From assembly GCA_964575235.1 (NCBI GenBank), contig CAZNQG010000028.1, forward strand, positions 1 to 33,835: 33,835 nt of DNA, read 5' to 3'. The notes under the pieces were generated by a model. It had not been told where the DNA came from. It did not search any database and saw only the letters and a list, made by a program, of their open reading frames with translations. The translations under genes and the position numbers were made by a program. Shown here piece after piece: positions 1-7,341 of the stretch. Each line of letters starts with the position of its first letter. Positions within the stretch are counted from its first letter, which is position 1. This stretch comes from SM23-62 sp964575235. Lineage in GTDB: Bacteria > Bacteroidota > Bacteroidia > Bacteroidales > SM23-62.

Positions 1-20
1 TTCTCGGAAAGTAAATAGAA

Positions 21-55
21 AAGGGCCATCCCAAGTTGTTATGAGACGGCCCCTT
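21..55 (-). terminator. Imperfect hairpin, likely terminator of the WM-repeat gene
   Basis: The arms AAGGGCCATCCCA and TGAGACGGCCCCTT pair imperfectly, with one bulge and two mismatches. Read on the minus strand, the hairpin lies about 55 bases after the stop codon of the gene ending at 111 and is followed by a T-rich stretch (TTTTCTATTTAC). A terminator is the simplest reading. It lies close to the window edge, so it could also be the end of an element outside the window. Confidence 0.45.
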
Positions 56-110
56 GTCCTGAAATAATTACTAACCACTAAACCTAAAACAATTATGAGA
101 AGTATGTTTT

Positions 111-452
111 CTAAGCATTGGTTCCGGGATCCGCTTCAGGAACTTTCAGCATCCAGTCCTCGACCCTCAATTCGGGCTCCTGAAACTGGGGAATATCCTT
201 CCGCATCCATTCGGTCCTGAGCATCCAGGATTCCACCTCCAGCCCCGGTTCGGATACGTTCTTACCGGTCTGGCAGAAAGCATCCAGAGAGATCATCCAA
301 TCCTGGAGGGTAATTTCTTTTTCAGCGTTCATATCGGCCCCGAAGTTCATTAAAATCGCCGAATAATGAGTCGGATTAGTGGCCCTTGCCGGCGAGGACA
401 GGAAAAATCCCATCCCGATGGCGATTGCAAGTATGATGGCGGTCTTGTTCAT
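111..452 (-). CDS. Small secreted protein with repeated WM motif, function unknown
   Basis: 113 residues. The first ~24 residues look like a Sec signal peptide (MNKTAIILAIAIGMGFFL, then SSPARA as a likely cleavage site). I do not recognise a characterised family. The mature part carries a degenerate repeat with the core E-x-x-(I/L)-x-(L/V)-(Q/E)-x-W-M: ITLQDWMIS, LEVESWMLR and LRVEDWMLK, plus an extra TEWM. The second and third copies are preceded by EPGL and EPEL. A single Cys lies between the first and second copies. The protein is acidic and probably periplasmic or surface exposed. The gene stands alone on the minus strand with a hairpin behind it. Similar short WM-repeat proteins may be widespread in Bacteroidota, but that is only my impression. 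Confidence 0.7.
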   Translation of the reverse strand: MNKTAIILAIAIGMGFFLSSPARATNPTHYSAILMNFGADMNAEKEITLQDWMISLDAFCQTGKNVSEPGLEVESWMLRTEWMRKDIPQFQEPELRVEDWMLKVPEADPGTNA

Positions 453-747
453 TTCTATATCGTTTTTATATTGTTCAGTTCAGATTCGCAAAATAAACTA
501 CATAATGCGTGCCAAAATTCACAAAATGCTTTTAATCAATAATATACTAAAAAGATCTTAAAATCTTTTATAAGCAATTATGAACGATTTTGAGACATCA
601 CTGTCCGGAAATGAACACAGGGATCGTGACCGTGTTATGTTGAAAGGATCAACGGCCCGTATATCTTTTTAATACGGGGTTGCACCCGCTGCCTTTAGCG
701 GTACAGGCTTTTAGGCCGCAGGCATTTCAGGATGGAGGAAAAAATAA
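453..747. other. Intergenic stretch with one small inverted repeat
   Basis: No convincing gene. An AT-rich inverted repeat (AAAAGAT at 550-556, ATCTTTT at 563-569) lies about 100 bases upstream of the WM-repeat gene and could be a hairpin or an operator. A 30-codon ORF begins with ATG at 580 but has no supporting feature. The stretch 660-730 is richer in GC and has short self-similar words (GCCTTTAGCGG, GCTTTTAGGCCGC) that I cannot assign. Confidence 0.4.
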
Positions 748-771
748 GCGGGCGCCCGGACCGGGACCCGC
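748..771 (-). terminator. GC-rich hairpin terminator behind the DUF2147 gene
   Basis: GCGGG (748-752) pairs with CCCGC (767-771), and an inner CCCG/CGGG stem extends the hairpin. On the minus strand it is followed directly by TTATTTTTTCC. It begins about 30 bases after the stop codon at 802. This is a good intrinsic terminator. Confidence 0.7.
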
Positions 772-801
772 TGAGGGGCTGTTTTCGCCTTAATTGACGG
801 A

Positions 802-1260
802 TTATGATTTATTGCGGTCTTTTTCGCGTTTCCATGCTTCGGACCGACCGAGAAACCTCATGCCCATGACGAATCCCTTGATATGGAGAACGGAATCGTC
901 TTCTTCAAACCACATGAAGCAATCGTAAGTTTTACCGCTTTTCGGATCGTAAATGGTGCCGCCCGACCATTCCTTCTTTTTCTTGTTGTATACAAAGCCC
1001 TGCAGCAGGGGCAGGCCCATGACAGGACGCTGCTGCAGCTTGGGATCCGGGTTTTCGTCGTCGACCTTGGGCTTGCCGTTTTCGTTGGGTTCTTCAAGCC
1101 AGCTTATCTTGCCGTAGTATTTCCCATCCGTTCCCTTGTATATTTCGACCTGTGAATCGCCTTCTCCAGTAAGCCAGAAACCCACAACCTTATCCGCCTG
1201 GGCTGAGAGCAGTGCGGTTGTAAGGAACAGGGATGCCAGAAAGAAAAATAATTTTTTCAT
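802..1260 (-). CDS. DUF2147 domain secreted protein
   Basis: 152 residues, a normal length for the family. An N-terminal signal peptide of about 20 residues (MKKLFFFLASLFLTTALLSA, cleaved near AQA) sends it to the periplasm. The remainder matches DUF2147 (Pfam PF09917): an opening VVGFWLTGEGDSQVEIYKG, the conserved GGTIYDPKSGKTYDCFMWFE, and a late IKGFVMGMRFLGRSEAWKR. The fold is a small lipocalin-like beta barrel. The biochemical role is not established; family members are often next to envelope or stress genes. It stands alone here, divergent from the CYTH gene 66 bases away. Confidence 0.9.
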   Translation of the reverse strand: MKKLFFFLASLFLTTALLSAQADKVVGFWLTGEGDSQVEIYKGTDGKYYGKISWLEEPNENGKPKVDDENPDPKLQQRPVMGLPLLQGFVYNKKKKEWSGGTIYDPKSGKTYDCFMWFEEDDSVLHIKGFVMGMRFLGRSEAWKREKDRNKS

Positions 1261-1326
1261 AATCTGTGATTTGGTTAATAACTTGACAACCTAAATTATG
1301 ATTTTTTTCTCAATTACAAGTTCTGC

Positions 1327-1842
1327 ATGCGGGTTATTAACGTTGAGATCAAAGCATCCTGTAAGGACCACGAGCGAATCAGGGACATACTCCGCAGCCG
1401 GAATGCCGGGTTCCGGGGAGAGGACAGGCAGGTCGATACGTATTTTGAGGTACCCAGGGGGAGGCTGAAGCTGAGGGAGGGGAAGATCGAGAACAATCTG
1501 ATCTATTACGAGAGGCCGGACCGGAGTGGACCGAAGGTCAGCCGTTGCATGGTCCTTCCGGCCGGAAAGAACCCCGGGCTCAAGGAGATCCTGTCGAGGG
1601 CCACCGGAGTCCGGGTGGAGGTTAAGAAATACCGGGAGATCTGGTTCCTGGAAAACATCAAGATACACCTAGACCGCGTCGATGGACTGGGCAGCTTCAT
1701 CGAGATCGAGGCGCAGGGAAGGGAAGGAGTTGCTGACCAGGCCAACCTGGAAAAACAATGTTCGGAATTGATGAGGGATCTGGGTATCCGGAAGGCCGAC
1801 CTCATCCGGGAATCCTACTCGGATTTATTGACGAAGGAATGA
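1327..1842 (+). CDS. CYTH domain protein (class IV adenylate cyclase / thiamine-triphosphatase-like)
   Basis: 171 residues, typical for single-domain CYTH proteins, which bind organic or inorganic polyphosphates in a beta tunnel with a metal ion. The N-terminal signature is present as NVEIKASC (E-x-K instead of the canonical E-x-E-x-K). It is followed by DTYFEVPRGRLKLREG, the Y(F/Y)xxPxGRLKLR signature, and near the end by DRVDGLGSFIEIE, the second acidic metal-binding strand. Members include class IV adenylate cyclase (CyaB), thiamine triphosphatase and tripolyphosphatase, and the sequence alone does not decide among them. The stop codon overlaps the start of the next gene (ATGA), so the two are probably translated together. 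No strong Shine-Dalgarno site is visible upstream. Confidence 0.85.
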   Translation: MRVINVEIKASCKDHERIRDILRSRNAGFRGEDRQVDTYFEVPRGRLKLREGKIENNLIYYERPDRSGPKVSRCMVLPAGKNPGLKEILSRATGVRVEVKKYREIWFLENIKIHLDRVDGLGSFIEIEAQGREGVADQANLEKQCSELMRDLGIRKADLIRESYSDLLTKE

Positions 1843-2318
1843 AATTGCCGCGGAAAATCATATCGGGCGGACAGACAGGGGTGGATCAGGGGGCGCTTGA
1901 TTTCGCCCTTGCAAGGGGAATGCCCTGCGGTGGGTGGTGTCCGCCGGGTAGGCAATGTGAAACGGGACGCATCCCGGACCGGTATCCGCTCCGGGAGGTG
2001 GAGGGGGACGATTACAACGAGCGGACCCGGCGGAACATCCTCGAAGCCGGCGCAACCCTGGTCATCACCCATCAAGGCCTGATGGAGGAGGGAACCCGTC
2101 TTACCATCGAGTGGACTGAAGCTTCCGGGCGGCCGTGTTTCCGCATGGACCTGGAGGACCTGAATGAGCCGGATACGGGTCAGGTTTCGGATGCATTGGA
2201 TTGGCTGGTTTCCGTGGAACCGGAAGTACTGAACGTCGCGGGCAACAGGGAAAGCACGGCTCCCGGCATACGCCGGATGACCGTACGGATTCTCGAAGAA
2301 CTTATCGGGAAAAGATAA
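1839..2318 (+). CDS. Putative molybdenum carrier / YpsA-like Rossmann protein (PF12694)
   Basis: 159 residues. I place the start at the ATG at 1839, which overlaps the previous stop as ATGA and has an ACGAAGG ribosome site just upstream; the longer in-frame ORF from 1758 would add 27 unrelated residues translated from the CYTH gene. The signature IISGGQTGVDQGALDFAL followed by GGWCPPGR and a later ATLVITHQG marks the 'putative molybdenum carrier' family of the LOG/YpsA/SLOG Rossmann superfamily, whose members bind nucleotides or related ligands through the GGQTG loop. The name molybdenum carrier comes from one homologue and is not proof of function. Coupling to a CYTH protein suggests a nucleotide- or polyphosphate-linked role (inference). 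Confidence 0.85.
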   Translation: MKLPRKIISGGQTGVDQGALDFALARGMPCGGWCPPGRQCETGRIPDRYPLREVEGDDYNERTRRNILEAGATLVITHQGLMEEGTRLTIEWTEASGRPCFRMDLEDLNEPDTGQVSDALDWLVSVEPEVLNVAGNRESTAPGIRRMTVRILEELIGKR

Positions 2319-2326
2319 GCTTCCTG

Positions 2327-2351
2327 AATGCATCCAGGGCCTGGGTGCATT
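2327..2351. terminator. Bidirectional terminator between convergent genes
   Basis: AATGCATCCAGG (2327-2338) and CCTGGGTGCATT (2340-2351) form an almost perfect 12-bp inverted repeat with one G-T pair; in RNA the innermost pairs would open to form the loop. It sits 8 bases after the YpsA-like stop and 46 bases beyond the folA stop on the other strand, so it can serve both. The T-run on the plus strand is short (ATTTTGG). Confidence 0.7.
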
Positions 2352-2397
2352 TTGGCATGGCTGCCGCAGCACGGGTCCCTGCGTATTCCGGATCTCC

Positions 2398-2883
2398 CTA
2401 TTTTCGCCGTTGATAGGTGACGAAGGAATACCGGAAACCGGGTTCCTCGTTCACCCCCTCTGCACGCTCCATCTCTTCCCAGGCTTGAGGGTCGATCTCG
2501 GGAAAGAAGGTGTCGGCTTCAAATTCCCGGTGCACCCAGGTGATGTAAAGCCTGTCGGCCAGGGGCAGGAACTGCCGGTAGACCATTCCTCCTCCGATGA
2601 CATAGCATTCATCCCCGGGACGGCAAAGTTGCAGCGCTTCCTCGATGGAATATGCCATGATGCATCCCTCGTAGGTTTCTCCGGGGACATCCGAGATCAC
2701 GATGTTGATTCGGTCCTTCAGCGGTCGTTTGGGCAGGGATTCATAGGTACGTTTTCCCATGATGATCTTGTGACCGGAAGTAATCCTTTTAAAGCGTTTC
2801 ATATCCTCCGGGATATGCCAGAGCAGCTGGTTGTCTTTACCGATGGCATAATTTTCTGCTATGGCAACGATGATCGAGATCAT
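2398..2883 (-). CDS. folA: Dihydrofolate reductase
   Basis: 161 residues, normal for bacterial DHFR. It reduces dihydrofolate to tetrahydrofolate with NADPH in the cytoplasm, restoring the folate oxidised by ThyA. The opening MISIIVAIAENYAIGKDNQL, the substrate-loop LLWHIPEDMKRFK with Asp27 as the catalytic acid, the cofactor-binding IIMGKRTYESLP and the IGGGMVYRQFLPLADRLYIT block are all in place. It follows thyA on the minus strand with a 2-base gap (ThyA stop at 2886, FolA start at 2883), a classical thyA-folA operon. Confidence 0.97.
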   Translation of the reverse strand: MISIIVAIAENYAIGKDNQLLWHIPEDMKRFKRITSGHKIIMGKRTYESLPKRPLKDRINIVISDVPGETYEGCIMAYSIEEALQLCRPGDECYVIGGGMVYRQFLPLADRLYITWVHREFEADTFFPEIDPQAWEEMERAEGVNEEPGFRYSFVTYQRRK

Positions 2884-2885
2884 AC

Positions 2886-3680
2886 TCAGACGGATATTTC
2901 TCCCCGGATGTGGGGATGGGGGTTGTAATTCCGCAACTCAAAATCTTCGTAACGAAAGCCGAACAGGTCCCCCACCCCTGGATTCAGCCTCATTTCGGGA
3001 AGTGGCCTGGGATCACGGCTCAACTGCAACCGGACCTGCTCCAGGTGGTTCAGGTAAATATGGGCATCGCCCAGGGTGTGGATGAATTCACCCGGTTTCA
3101 GTCCCGTGACCTGGGCCATCATCATCAGAAGCAGGGAGTAGGAGGCGATGTTGAAAGGCACCCCGAGGAATATGTCCGCGCTTCTCTGGTAGAGCTGGCA
3201 GGAGAGCTTGCCATTGTTCACATAGAACTGGAATAATACGTGGCAGGGGGGAAGTGCCATTTGTTCCAGGGCACCGACGTTCCAGGCGCTCACGATGTGC
3301 CTCCTCGACTCCGGGTTCTCCCGGATGCTTTTGACGACCTGGCTGATCTGGTCGATCTGCCTGTCCTGGCCATCCCCCCATTTCCTCCACTGGTAACCGT
3401 ATATGGGTCCCAGGTTGCCCTCCTGGTCCGCCCATTCATCCCAGATGCTGACCTTGTTCTGGTGCAGGTAATCGATGTTTGTTTCCCCCTTCAGGAACCA
3501 GAGAAGTTCGTGTATGATGCTCCTCAGGTGCAGTTTCTTGGTAGTAAGCAGAGGGAATCCATCGTTCAGGTTGAAGCGCATCTGGTATCCGAAAACCGAA
3601 ATGGTTCCGGTTCCGGTTCGGTCCGCTTTTTTCGAACCGTTCTCCATCATATGCGAAAGAAGGTCGAGGTATTGCTGCAT
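2886..3680 (-). CDS. thyA: Thymidylate synthase
   Basis: 264 residues, the same length as the Escherichia coli enzyme. It converts dUMP to dTMP with methylene-tetrahydrofolate. The active-site cysteine is Cys146 in LPPCHVLFQFYV, the phosphate-binding arginines lie in NPESRRHIVSAW and QRSADIFLGVPFNIASY, and the family signature DRTGTGTISVFG is present near the N terminus. It is the first gene of a thyA-folA operon. A -7-like box, TATCTTTT, reads on the minus strand at 3724-3731, about 45 bases upstream of the start codon. Confidence 0.98.
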   Translation of the reverse strand: MQQYLDLLSHMMENGSKKADRTGTGTISVFGYQMRFNLNDGFPLLTTKKLHLRSIIHELLWFLKGETNIDYLHQNKVSIWDEWADQEGNLGPIYGYQWRKWGDGQDRQIDQISQVVKSIRENPESRRHIVSAWNVGALEQMALPPCHVLFQFYVNNGKLSCQLYQRSADIFLGVPFNIASYSLLLMMMAQVTGLKPGEFIHTLGDAHIYLNHLEQVRLQLSRDPRPLPEMRLNPGVGDLFGFRYEDFELRNYNPHPHIRGEISV

Positions 3681-3723
3681 CGATCGGAGTGGTTTTTAAC
3701 AGGGCACTAAATTACTTAAAAGG

Positions 3724-3731
3724 AAAAGATA
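3724..3731 (-). promoter_or_regulatory. Candidate thyA promoter -7 box (TATCTTTT)
   Basis: On the minus strand this reads TATCTTTT, one base from the Bacteroidota -7 consensus TAnnTTTG. It lies about 45 bases upstream of thyA. The inverted repeat at 3739-3751 would fall between this box and the -33 region. Confidence 0.35.
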
Positions 3732-3738
3732 TCGAAAA

Positions 3739-3751
3739 CCGGACATTCCGG
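3739..3751. repeat. Inverted repeat CCGGA-CAT-TCCGG between divergent genes
   Basis: A perfect 5-bp inverted repeat with a 3-base centre lies between thyA (minus) and the AI-2E family gene (plus). It is close to candidate -7 boxes for both directions. It could be an operator, but it could also be chance. Confidence 0.3.
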
Positions 3752-3764
3752 TCCTGTTTTATCT

Positions 3765-3772
3765 TATATTTG
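3765..3772 (+). promoter_or_regulatory. Candidate plus-strand promoter -7 box (TATATTTG)
   Basis: TATATTTG matches TAnnTTTG exactly. It would start a transcript near 3779, about 100-120 bases before the AI-2E family permease. I see no clear -33 TTTG at the usual distance. A second match (TACTTTTG, 3884-3891) lies much closer to the gene. Confidence 0.35.
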
Positions 3773-3878
3773 AATAAGTATTTGAAAATTAATATTTTAG
3801 AACGTATCAGGAAGAACCGGTCCCAAGTTTTCGTTGATAAGTTTTTAATAACTATTCGGCTGTGGGATTCCGACGCAA

Positions 3879-5000
3879 ATGCCTACTTTTGTTTTTATGA
3901 ATCCAGGTTTACGATATTTTCTCATCGCACTCGGTCTTGTCCTGCTGGGTTTTTTGCTCTGGTATTTTTCGGCTATCGTTTCCTACATCCTGGTTGCCGC
4001 GGTCCTTTCCCTGATCTTTCGTCCCCTGGTGGTCATGCTGGGACGAATTCGGATCCGGAAATTCAGTCTGCCGGAAGGGGTCAGCGCCATGCTGGTCCTG
4101 ATGCTGATCTGGCTATTGGTCTTCGGGTTTTTCCGGTTGTTCGTCCCCCTCATAGCCAACGAGGCGAACGAACTTTCACAGATCAATTCCGACATTCTGG
4201 TACAGAAACTGGAAGGGCCGATTCAAAAAGCTGAAAAGCTTTATTATGACTACAATGCAGGCAGGGAAAATGTCCTCAGCCTGGAAGACTTCATCTCGGA
4301 AAAGCTGAAAAGCATACTGAGCCTGTCCGTTGTGAGCAACCTCTTCAGTTCGGTGATCGGTTTGATGGGTAACCTTTTGATCGCCGTATTCTCCATTTCC
4401 TTCATCACCTTTTTCATGTTGAAGGAACAATCGCTGATTACGGACTTCATCGTGTTGCTGATCCACGCGAAACACGAAGAGGCCATACGCAAGGCCATGG
4501 GATCGGTAAGGCACCTTTTGATGCGGTATTTTATCGGCCTTGCGGGACAGGCAAGCGGTATGATCATTCTGACCAGCATCGGGATGAGGATTGTGGGGAT
4601 CGATTTCGGACTTGCCGTGACCATCGGGCTTATCGTTGGACTGATAAACGTGATCCCCTATCTGGGTCCCTACCTGGGCGGCAGCATCGGCATCCTGCTC
4701 GGGGTGGCCAACAACCTTCAAATGGATTTTTCGGTCGAGCTCCTTCCCCTGGTTCTGTCCATGCTGGCCGTCATTGTATGCGTGCAGCTGGTTGACAATT
4801 TCCTGTTCCAGCCCCTGATCTTCGGCAAAAGCGTAAAGGCCCATCCGCTTGAAATCTTCCTGGTCATCCTGATTGCGGGGACCCTGGCGGGCATCCCGGG
4901 CATGATCCTCGGTATACCCACCTATACGGTGATCCGGGTATTCTCCAAGGAATTCCTGAGCCAGGTCCGGGTTGTTAAAAAATTAACCCGCAATATTTAA
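3879..5000 (+). CDS. AI-2E family (TqsA/YdiK-like) transmembrane permease
   Basis: 373 residues from the first ATG; a second in-frame ATG (3897, MNPGLRYFL) is equally likely. The protein has the hydrophobic profile of PF01594: two early membrane helices (GLVLLGFLLWYFSAIVSYI and the region of SAMLVLMLIWLLVFGFFRLF), a long amphipathic middle part (about residues 90-150), and then five or so helices. It includes the family block GLIVGLINVIPYLGPYLGG and the late DNFLFQPLIFGKSVKAHPLE. Family members export autoinducer-2 or act as Na+/H+ antiporters; the substrate here cannot be told. It is monocistronic between thyA and a T9SS cargo gene. Confidence 0.88.
   Translation: MPTFVFMNPGLRYFLIALGLVLLGFLLWYFSAIVSYILVAAVLSLIFRPLVVMLGRIRIRKFSLPEGVSAMLVLMLIWLLVFGFFRLFVPLIANEANELSQINSDILVQKLEGPIQKAEKLYYDYNAGRENVLSLEDFISEKLKSILSLSVVSNLFSSVIGLMGNLLIAVFSISFITFFMLKEQSLITDFIVLLIHAKHEEAIRKAMGSVRHLLMRYFIGLAGQASGMIILTSIGMRIVGIDFGLAVTIGLIVGLINVIPYLGPYLGGSIGILLGVANNLQMDFSVELLPLVLSMLAVIVCVQLVDNFLFQPLIFGKSVKAHPLEIFLVILIAGTLAGIPGMILGIPTYTVIRVFSKEFLSQVRVVKKLTRNI
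3884..3891 (+). promoter_or_regulatory. TACTTTTG -7-like box inside the AI-2E reading frame
   Basis: TACTTTTG fits TAnnTTTG exactly and ends 5 bases before the second in-frame ATG (3897). If used, the message would begin at or next to that ATG and be nearly leaderless. It is only a motif match and overlaps the longer version of the coding region. Confidence 0.3.
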
Positions 5001-5020
5001 GGCCTTGCAGGCAATTTTAA

Positions 5021-5028
5021 TATATTTG
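5021..5028 (+). promoter_or_regulatory. Candidate promoter -7 box (TATATTTG) of the PKD/CHU-C gene
   Basis: An exact TAnnTTTG match 16 bases before the ATG at 5045, giving a predicted leader of around 10 bases. A TTG lies at 5005-5007, but it is closer than the usual -33 spacing. Confidence 0.45.
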
Positions 5029-5044
5029 AGCCAATAAGCTGCAA

Positions 5045-5875
5045 ATGAAGATTTTGAGGCATACCATCCCGATGTTGCTTTTATTTATTGGAATTCCAGG
5101 ACAGGCCCAGATCACCTTCTTTGCAGACACCACTTCCGGATGCGATTCCCTGGAGGTAACCTTTACATACAGGTACACCGGTTTCAACGGCGATACCGTG
5201 ACCACCGTGGAATGGGATTTCGGCAACGGGATGACGGGTACGGGAAAGCAGGACCAGAAGGTGCTTTACGATACGGCCGGTTCCTATACCGTCAGCATCC
5301 TCATTAACGGAAACACCACCTTTGCCAGGCCCAGGTACATTCAGGTGCATTCCACCCCCAGCGCCCGCTTTTTATGGTCCGATTCCCTGGAACTGGGACT
5401 CTACACCGTGGTCTTTTTCAGTCCCCCCCAACCGGTCGACACGGTCACCTTTCGTTACCAGTGGCTATTTGACGACGGGGGTACGGGAGATACGCAGGCG
5501 TTGATCCACGGCTTCCCGCAGGAAGGGAGTTACCTTGCCACACTGAGGGTCACCCATCCGGAGGGGTGCATGGATCAGTGGTCCGACCTTGTAACGGTGA
5601 CGGATACCCTGGATTGTCCCAATGTATTCACCCCCAACGATGACGGGATCAACGATTTTTTCGTGGTTCGCTCGAACGGGGTTACCGTTTACAGCCTGCA
5701 GGTATTCAGCCGTTCCGGCGTGCTGGTTTACAAGGCCGAATCCCCCATCCTGATCTGGGACGGGAGGAACCTTTCAGGGCAGCAGCTTTTACCCGGGACC
5801 TATTACTATATTATCCGGCCGGTTGGCGGATCCGGGAACTTTGAGCGGAAAGGTTTCGTTGAAATTTACCGCTAG
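5045..5875 (+). CDS. PKD-domain protein with T9SS type-B (gliding-associated, CHU-C) sorting domain
   Basis: 276 residues. Signal peptide at residues 1-22 (MKILRHTIPMLLLFIGIPGQAQ). Two PKD/Ig-like beta domains follow: the first, about residues 25-105, has VEWDFGNG and AGSYTVSI; the second, about 105-185, has YQWLFDDGGTGD and EGSYLATLRV. The C-terminal ~85 residues begin with CPNVFTPNDDGINDFF and include LQVFSRSGVLVYK, WDGRNLSGQQLLPGTYYY and a terminal KGFVEIYR. This is the gliding motility-associated C-terminal / type B sorting domain (TIGR04131), which directs export through the type IX secretion system. The protein is therefore likely exported to the surface. There is no catalytic domain; it may be an adhesin or structural protein. 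Confidence 0.93.
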   Translation: MKILRHTIPMLLLFIGIPGQAQITFFADTTSGCDSLEVTFTYRYTGFNGDTVTTVEWDFGNGMTGTGKQDQKVLYDTAGSYTVSILINGNTTFARPRYIQVHSTPSARFLWSDSLELGLYTVVFFSPPQPVDTVTFRYQWLFDDGGTGDTQALIHGFPQEGSYLATLRVTHPEGCMDQWSDLVTVTDTLDCPNVFTPNDDGINDFFVVRSNGVTVYSLQVFSRSGVLVYKAESPILIWDGRNLSGQQLLPGTYYYIIRPVGGSGNFERKGFVEIYR

Positions 5876-5991
5876 GTTTAGACTTCCAACCAAGACACAT
5901 TGATCCGATCCATGAAGATGCGGCCTTTATCCTGCCCGCATTGCTGGTTATTTTCTGAAAACGGACGACCGATCCGGAAACGTAAGAATGC

Positions 5992-6879
5992 TTAAAGATA
6001 CTTCCTGGCCAGGTACCCGAATGCCCAGGTCGTAAAGAAGGAGAACGAGCCGTAAACCACTGCGACCATGGCGATGGTGTAATTGTTAAGCAGGCTCCCG
6101 GCTACGAAAATGGCCAGGGTGGAGTTCTGCAACCCTACCTCTACCGCAATGGTAACCCGGTTGACCCGGTTCAATCCGAAAAGCCGGGGTGCATATAATC
6201 CGGCGAACATGGATAGGAAGTTCAGGGCAAAGGCATAGGGCAGGATCCTGGTAAAATCGCGCAGTGCAATACCGCCGTTGCCCCTTTCAAGGAAAATTAC
6301 CCCCGAATAAACAAGCAGAAGCAATATGGGCAGGATATAGCGAAGGGGCTCCTCCAGCCGGATGGCAAATCTTTCCCGGTAATGCCTGATCAGGATCCCG
6401 GCCGTGGCGGGTAGTACCGTTAGTTTAAAAATGTTGAATACCGCTTCCGGGAAAGAAAGGTGTATGCTCGCCTCCTGGTGCATGAAGAGATCCATGGCGA
6501 GCTGGGCGATGAGCGGTATGGTAAAAATGGTGATCAGCCCGTTTACCACCGTGATCGAAAGTGAAAGTGCCACGTTGGCACGGACCATGTAATTCACCAG
6601 GTTGGATGTCGCACCTCCCGGGCAGATGGAGATCAGGATCAATCCCACAGCCAGTTCCGACCTCAATCCGGTTACATAGGCTATGGAAAATGCGATCAGC
6701 GGCAGCAAGAGCAGCTGGCTCAGTAATCCAACCAGGATGCTCCGTGGAAACACCACGATATTCCGTATGTTCTGGAATGAAATGGACAGTCCAAGGCCGA
6801 AGGTTATGACGGCAAGGGTGATGGGAAGAAAAACAACCGAAAAAACGGTGGTATCCATTTCCGGGAGGCTTGGAATCAA
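5992..6879 (-). CDS. Bile acid:sodium symporter (BASS) family transporter
   Basis: 295 residues with about nine or ten membrane helices. The family (PF01758) carries out Na+-driven uptake of organic anions such as bile acids, pantothenate or keto acids; the substrate cannot be read here. The signatures are GLILISICPGGATSNLVNYM in the first crossover helix and VEVGLQNSTLAIFVAGSLL in the second, the two broken helices that form the Na+ sites. The next gene upstream on the same strand, a lone receiver domain, ends 27 bases before the start, so this may be the last gene of the operon beginning at the GGG peptide. An alternative start at residue 8 (MDTTVFSVV) is possible. Confidence 0.9.
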   Translation of the reverse strand: MIPSLPEMDTTVFSVVFLPITLAVITFGLGLSISFQNIRNIVVFPRSILVGLLSQLLLLPLIAFSIAYVTGLRSELAVGLILISICPGGATSNLVNYMVRANVALSLSITVVNGLITIFTIPLIAQLAMDLFMHQEASIHLSFPEAVFNIFKLTVLPATAGILIRHYRERFAIRLEEPLRYILPILLLLVYSGVIFLERGNGGIALRDFTRILPYAFALNFLSMFAGLYAPRLFGLNRVNRVTIAVEVGLQNSTLAIFVAGSLLNNYTIAMVAVVYGSFSFFTTWAFGYLARKYL

Positions 6880-6906
6880 GCCCCAAGATAGGAATAAAAA
6901 CCAGGA

Positions 6907-7326
6907 TTATATGTATTCCCGGATGCTGCTGATCAGGATCTGGGGACTGATGGGCTTGGTAATAACCTTGCTGCAGCCCGCCTGAAGGATCATATCTTCC
7001 TCATGATTGTAGCTGAATGCAGTCTGCGCAATGATCGGCAGGTTACTCCTGAACTTCTTGATGGCCCTCGTGGCATCGATGCCGTTCATTTCCGGCATCC
7101 GGATGTCCATCAAAACCAGGTCGATCCCCTCGTTCTCAATGCAGGCCTCGACAGCCTCCCTGCCGTTCTGAACCCAGATGACCTTCACCCTGGTCATGCC
7201 CAGCACTGCCTCAATGAGCATGTAATTGGCGGCAACATCCTCCGCAACCAGAATGGTTTTATTTGACCAGTCATGCGTCCTGTCCGCCACTCTACTGAAT
7301 GTATAATTCGTGTATTGCATATTCAT
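6907..7326 (-). CDS. Stand-alone response-regulator receiver protein
   Basis: 139 residues with a single REC domain. The acidic pocket is AED (Glu29, Asp30), the phosphoacceptor Asp74 lies in LVLMDIRMPEMNG, the switch Thr is Thr102 (IIAQTAFS), and the conserved Lys124 is in VITKPIS. No output domain follows, so it must act through protein contact or in a phosphorelay. The VAEDVAANYMLIEAVL region resembles receivers found at the C terminus of hybrid histidine kinases. An extra ~20 residues precede the domain. It starts 15 bases after the unknown helical protein and is followed 27 bases later by the BASS gene. No histidine kinase lies in the window. Confidence 0.93.
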   Translation of the reverse strand: MNMQYTNYTFSRVADRTHDWSNKTILVAEDVAANYMLIEAVLGMTRVKVIWVQNGREAVEACIENEGIDLVLMDIRMPEMNGIDATRAIKKFRSNLPIIAQTAFSYNHEEDMILQAGCSKVITKPISPQILISSIREYI

Positions 7327-7341
7327 GTGTGAGAAGGGTAC

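Noticed and set aside
580..672. 30-codon ORF starting MNDFETSLSG
   Set aside because: No ribosome site, no recognisable motif and AT-rich surroundings. It is probably chance.
660..735. Possible mobile-element end or repeat at the GC-rich words
   Set aside because: Short self-similar words only; no transposase, no clear terminal inverted repeats or target duplication.
1758..1838. 27-residue extension of the YpsA-like protein
   Set aside because: It is translated from the end of the CYTH gene in another frame. The ATGA overlap gives a better start.
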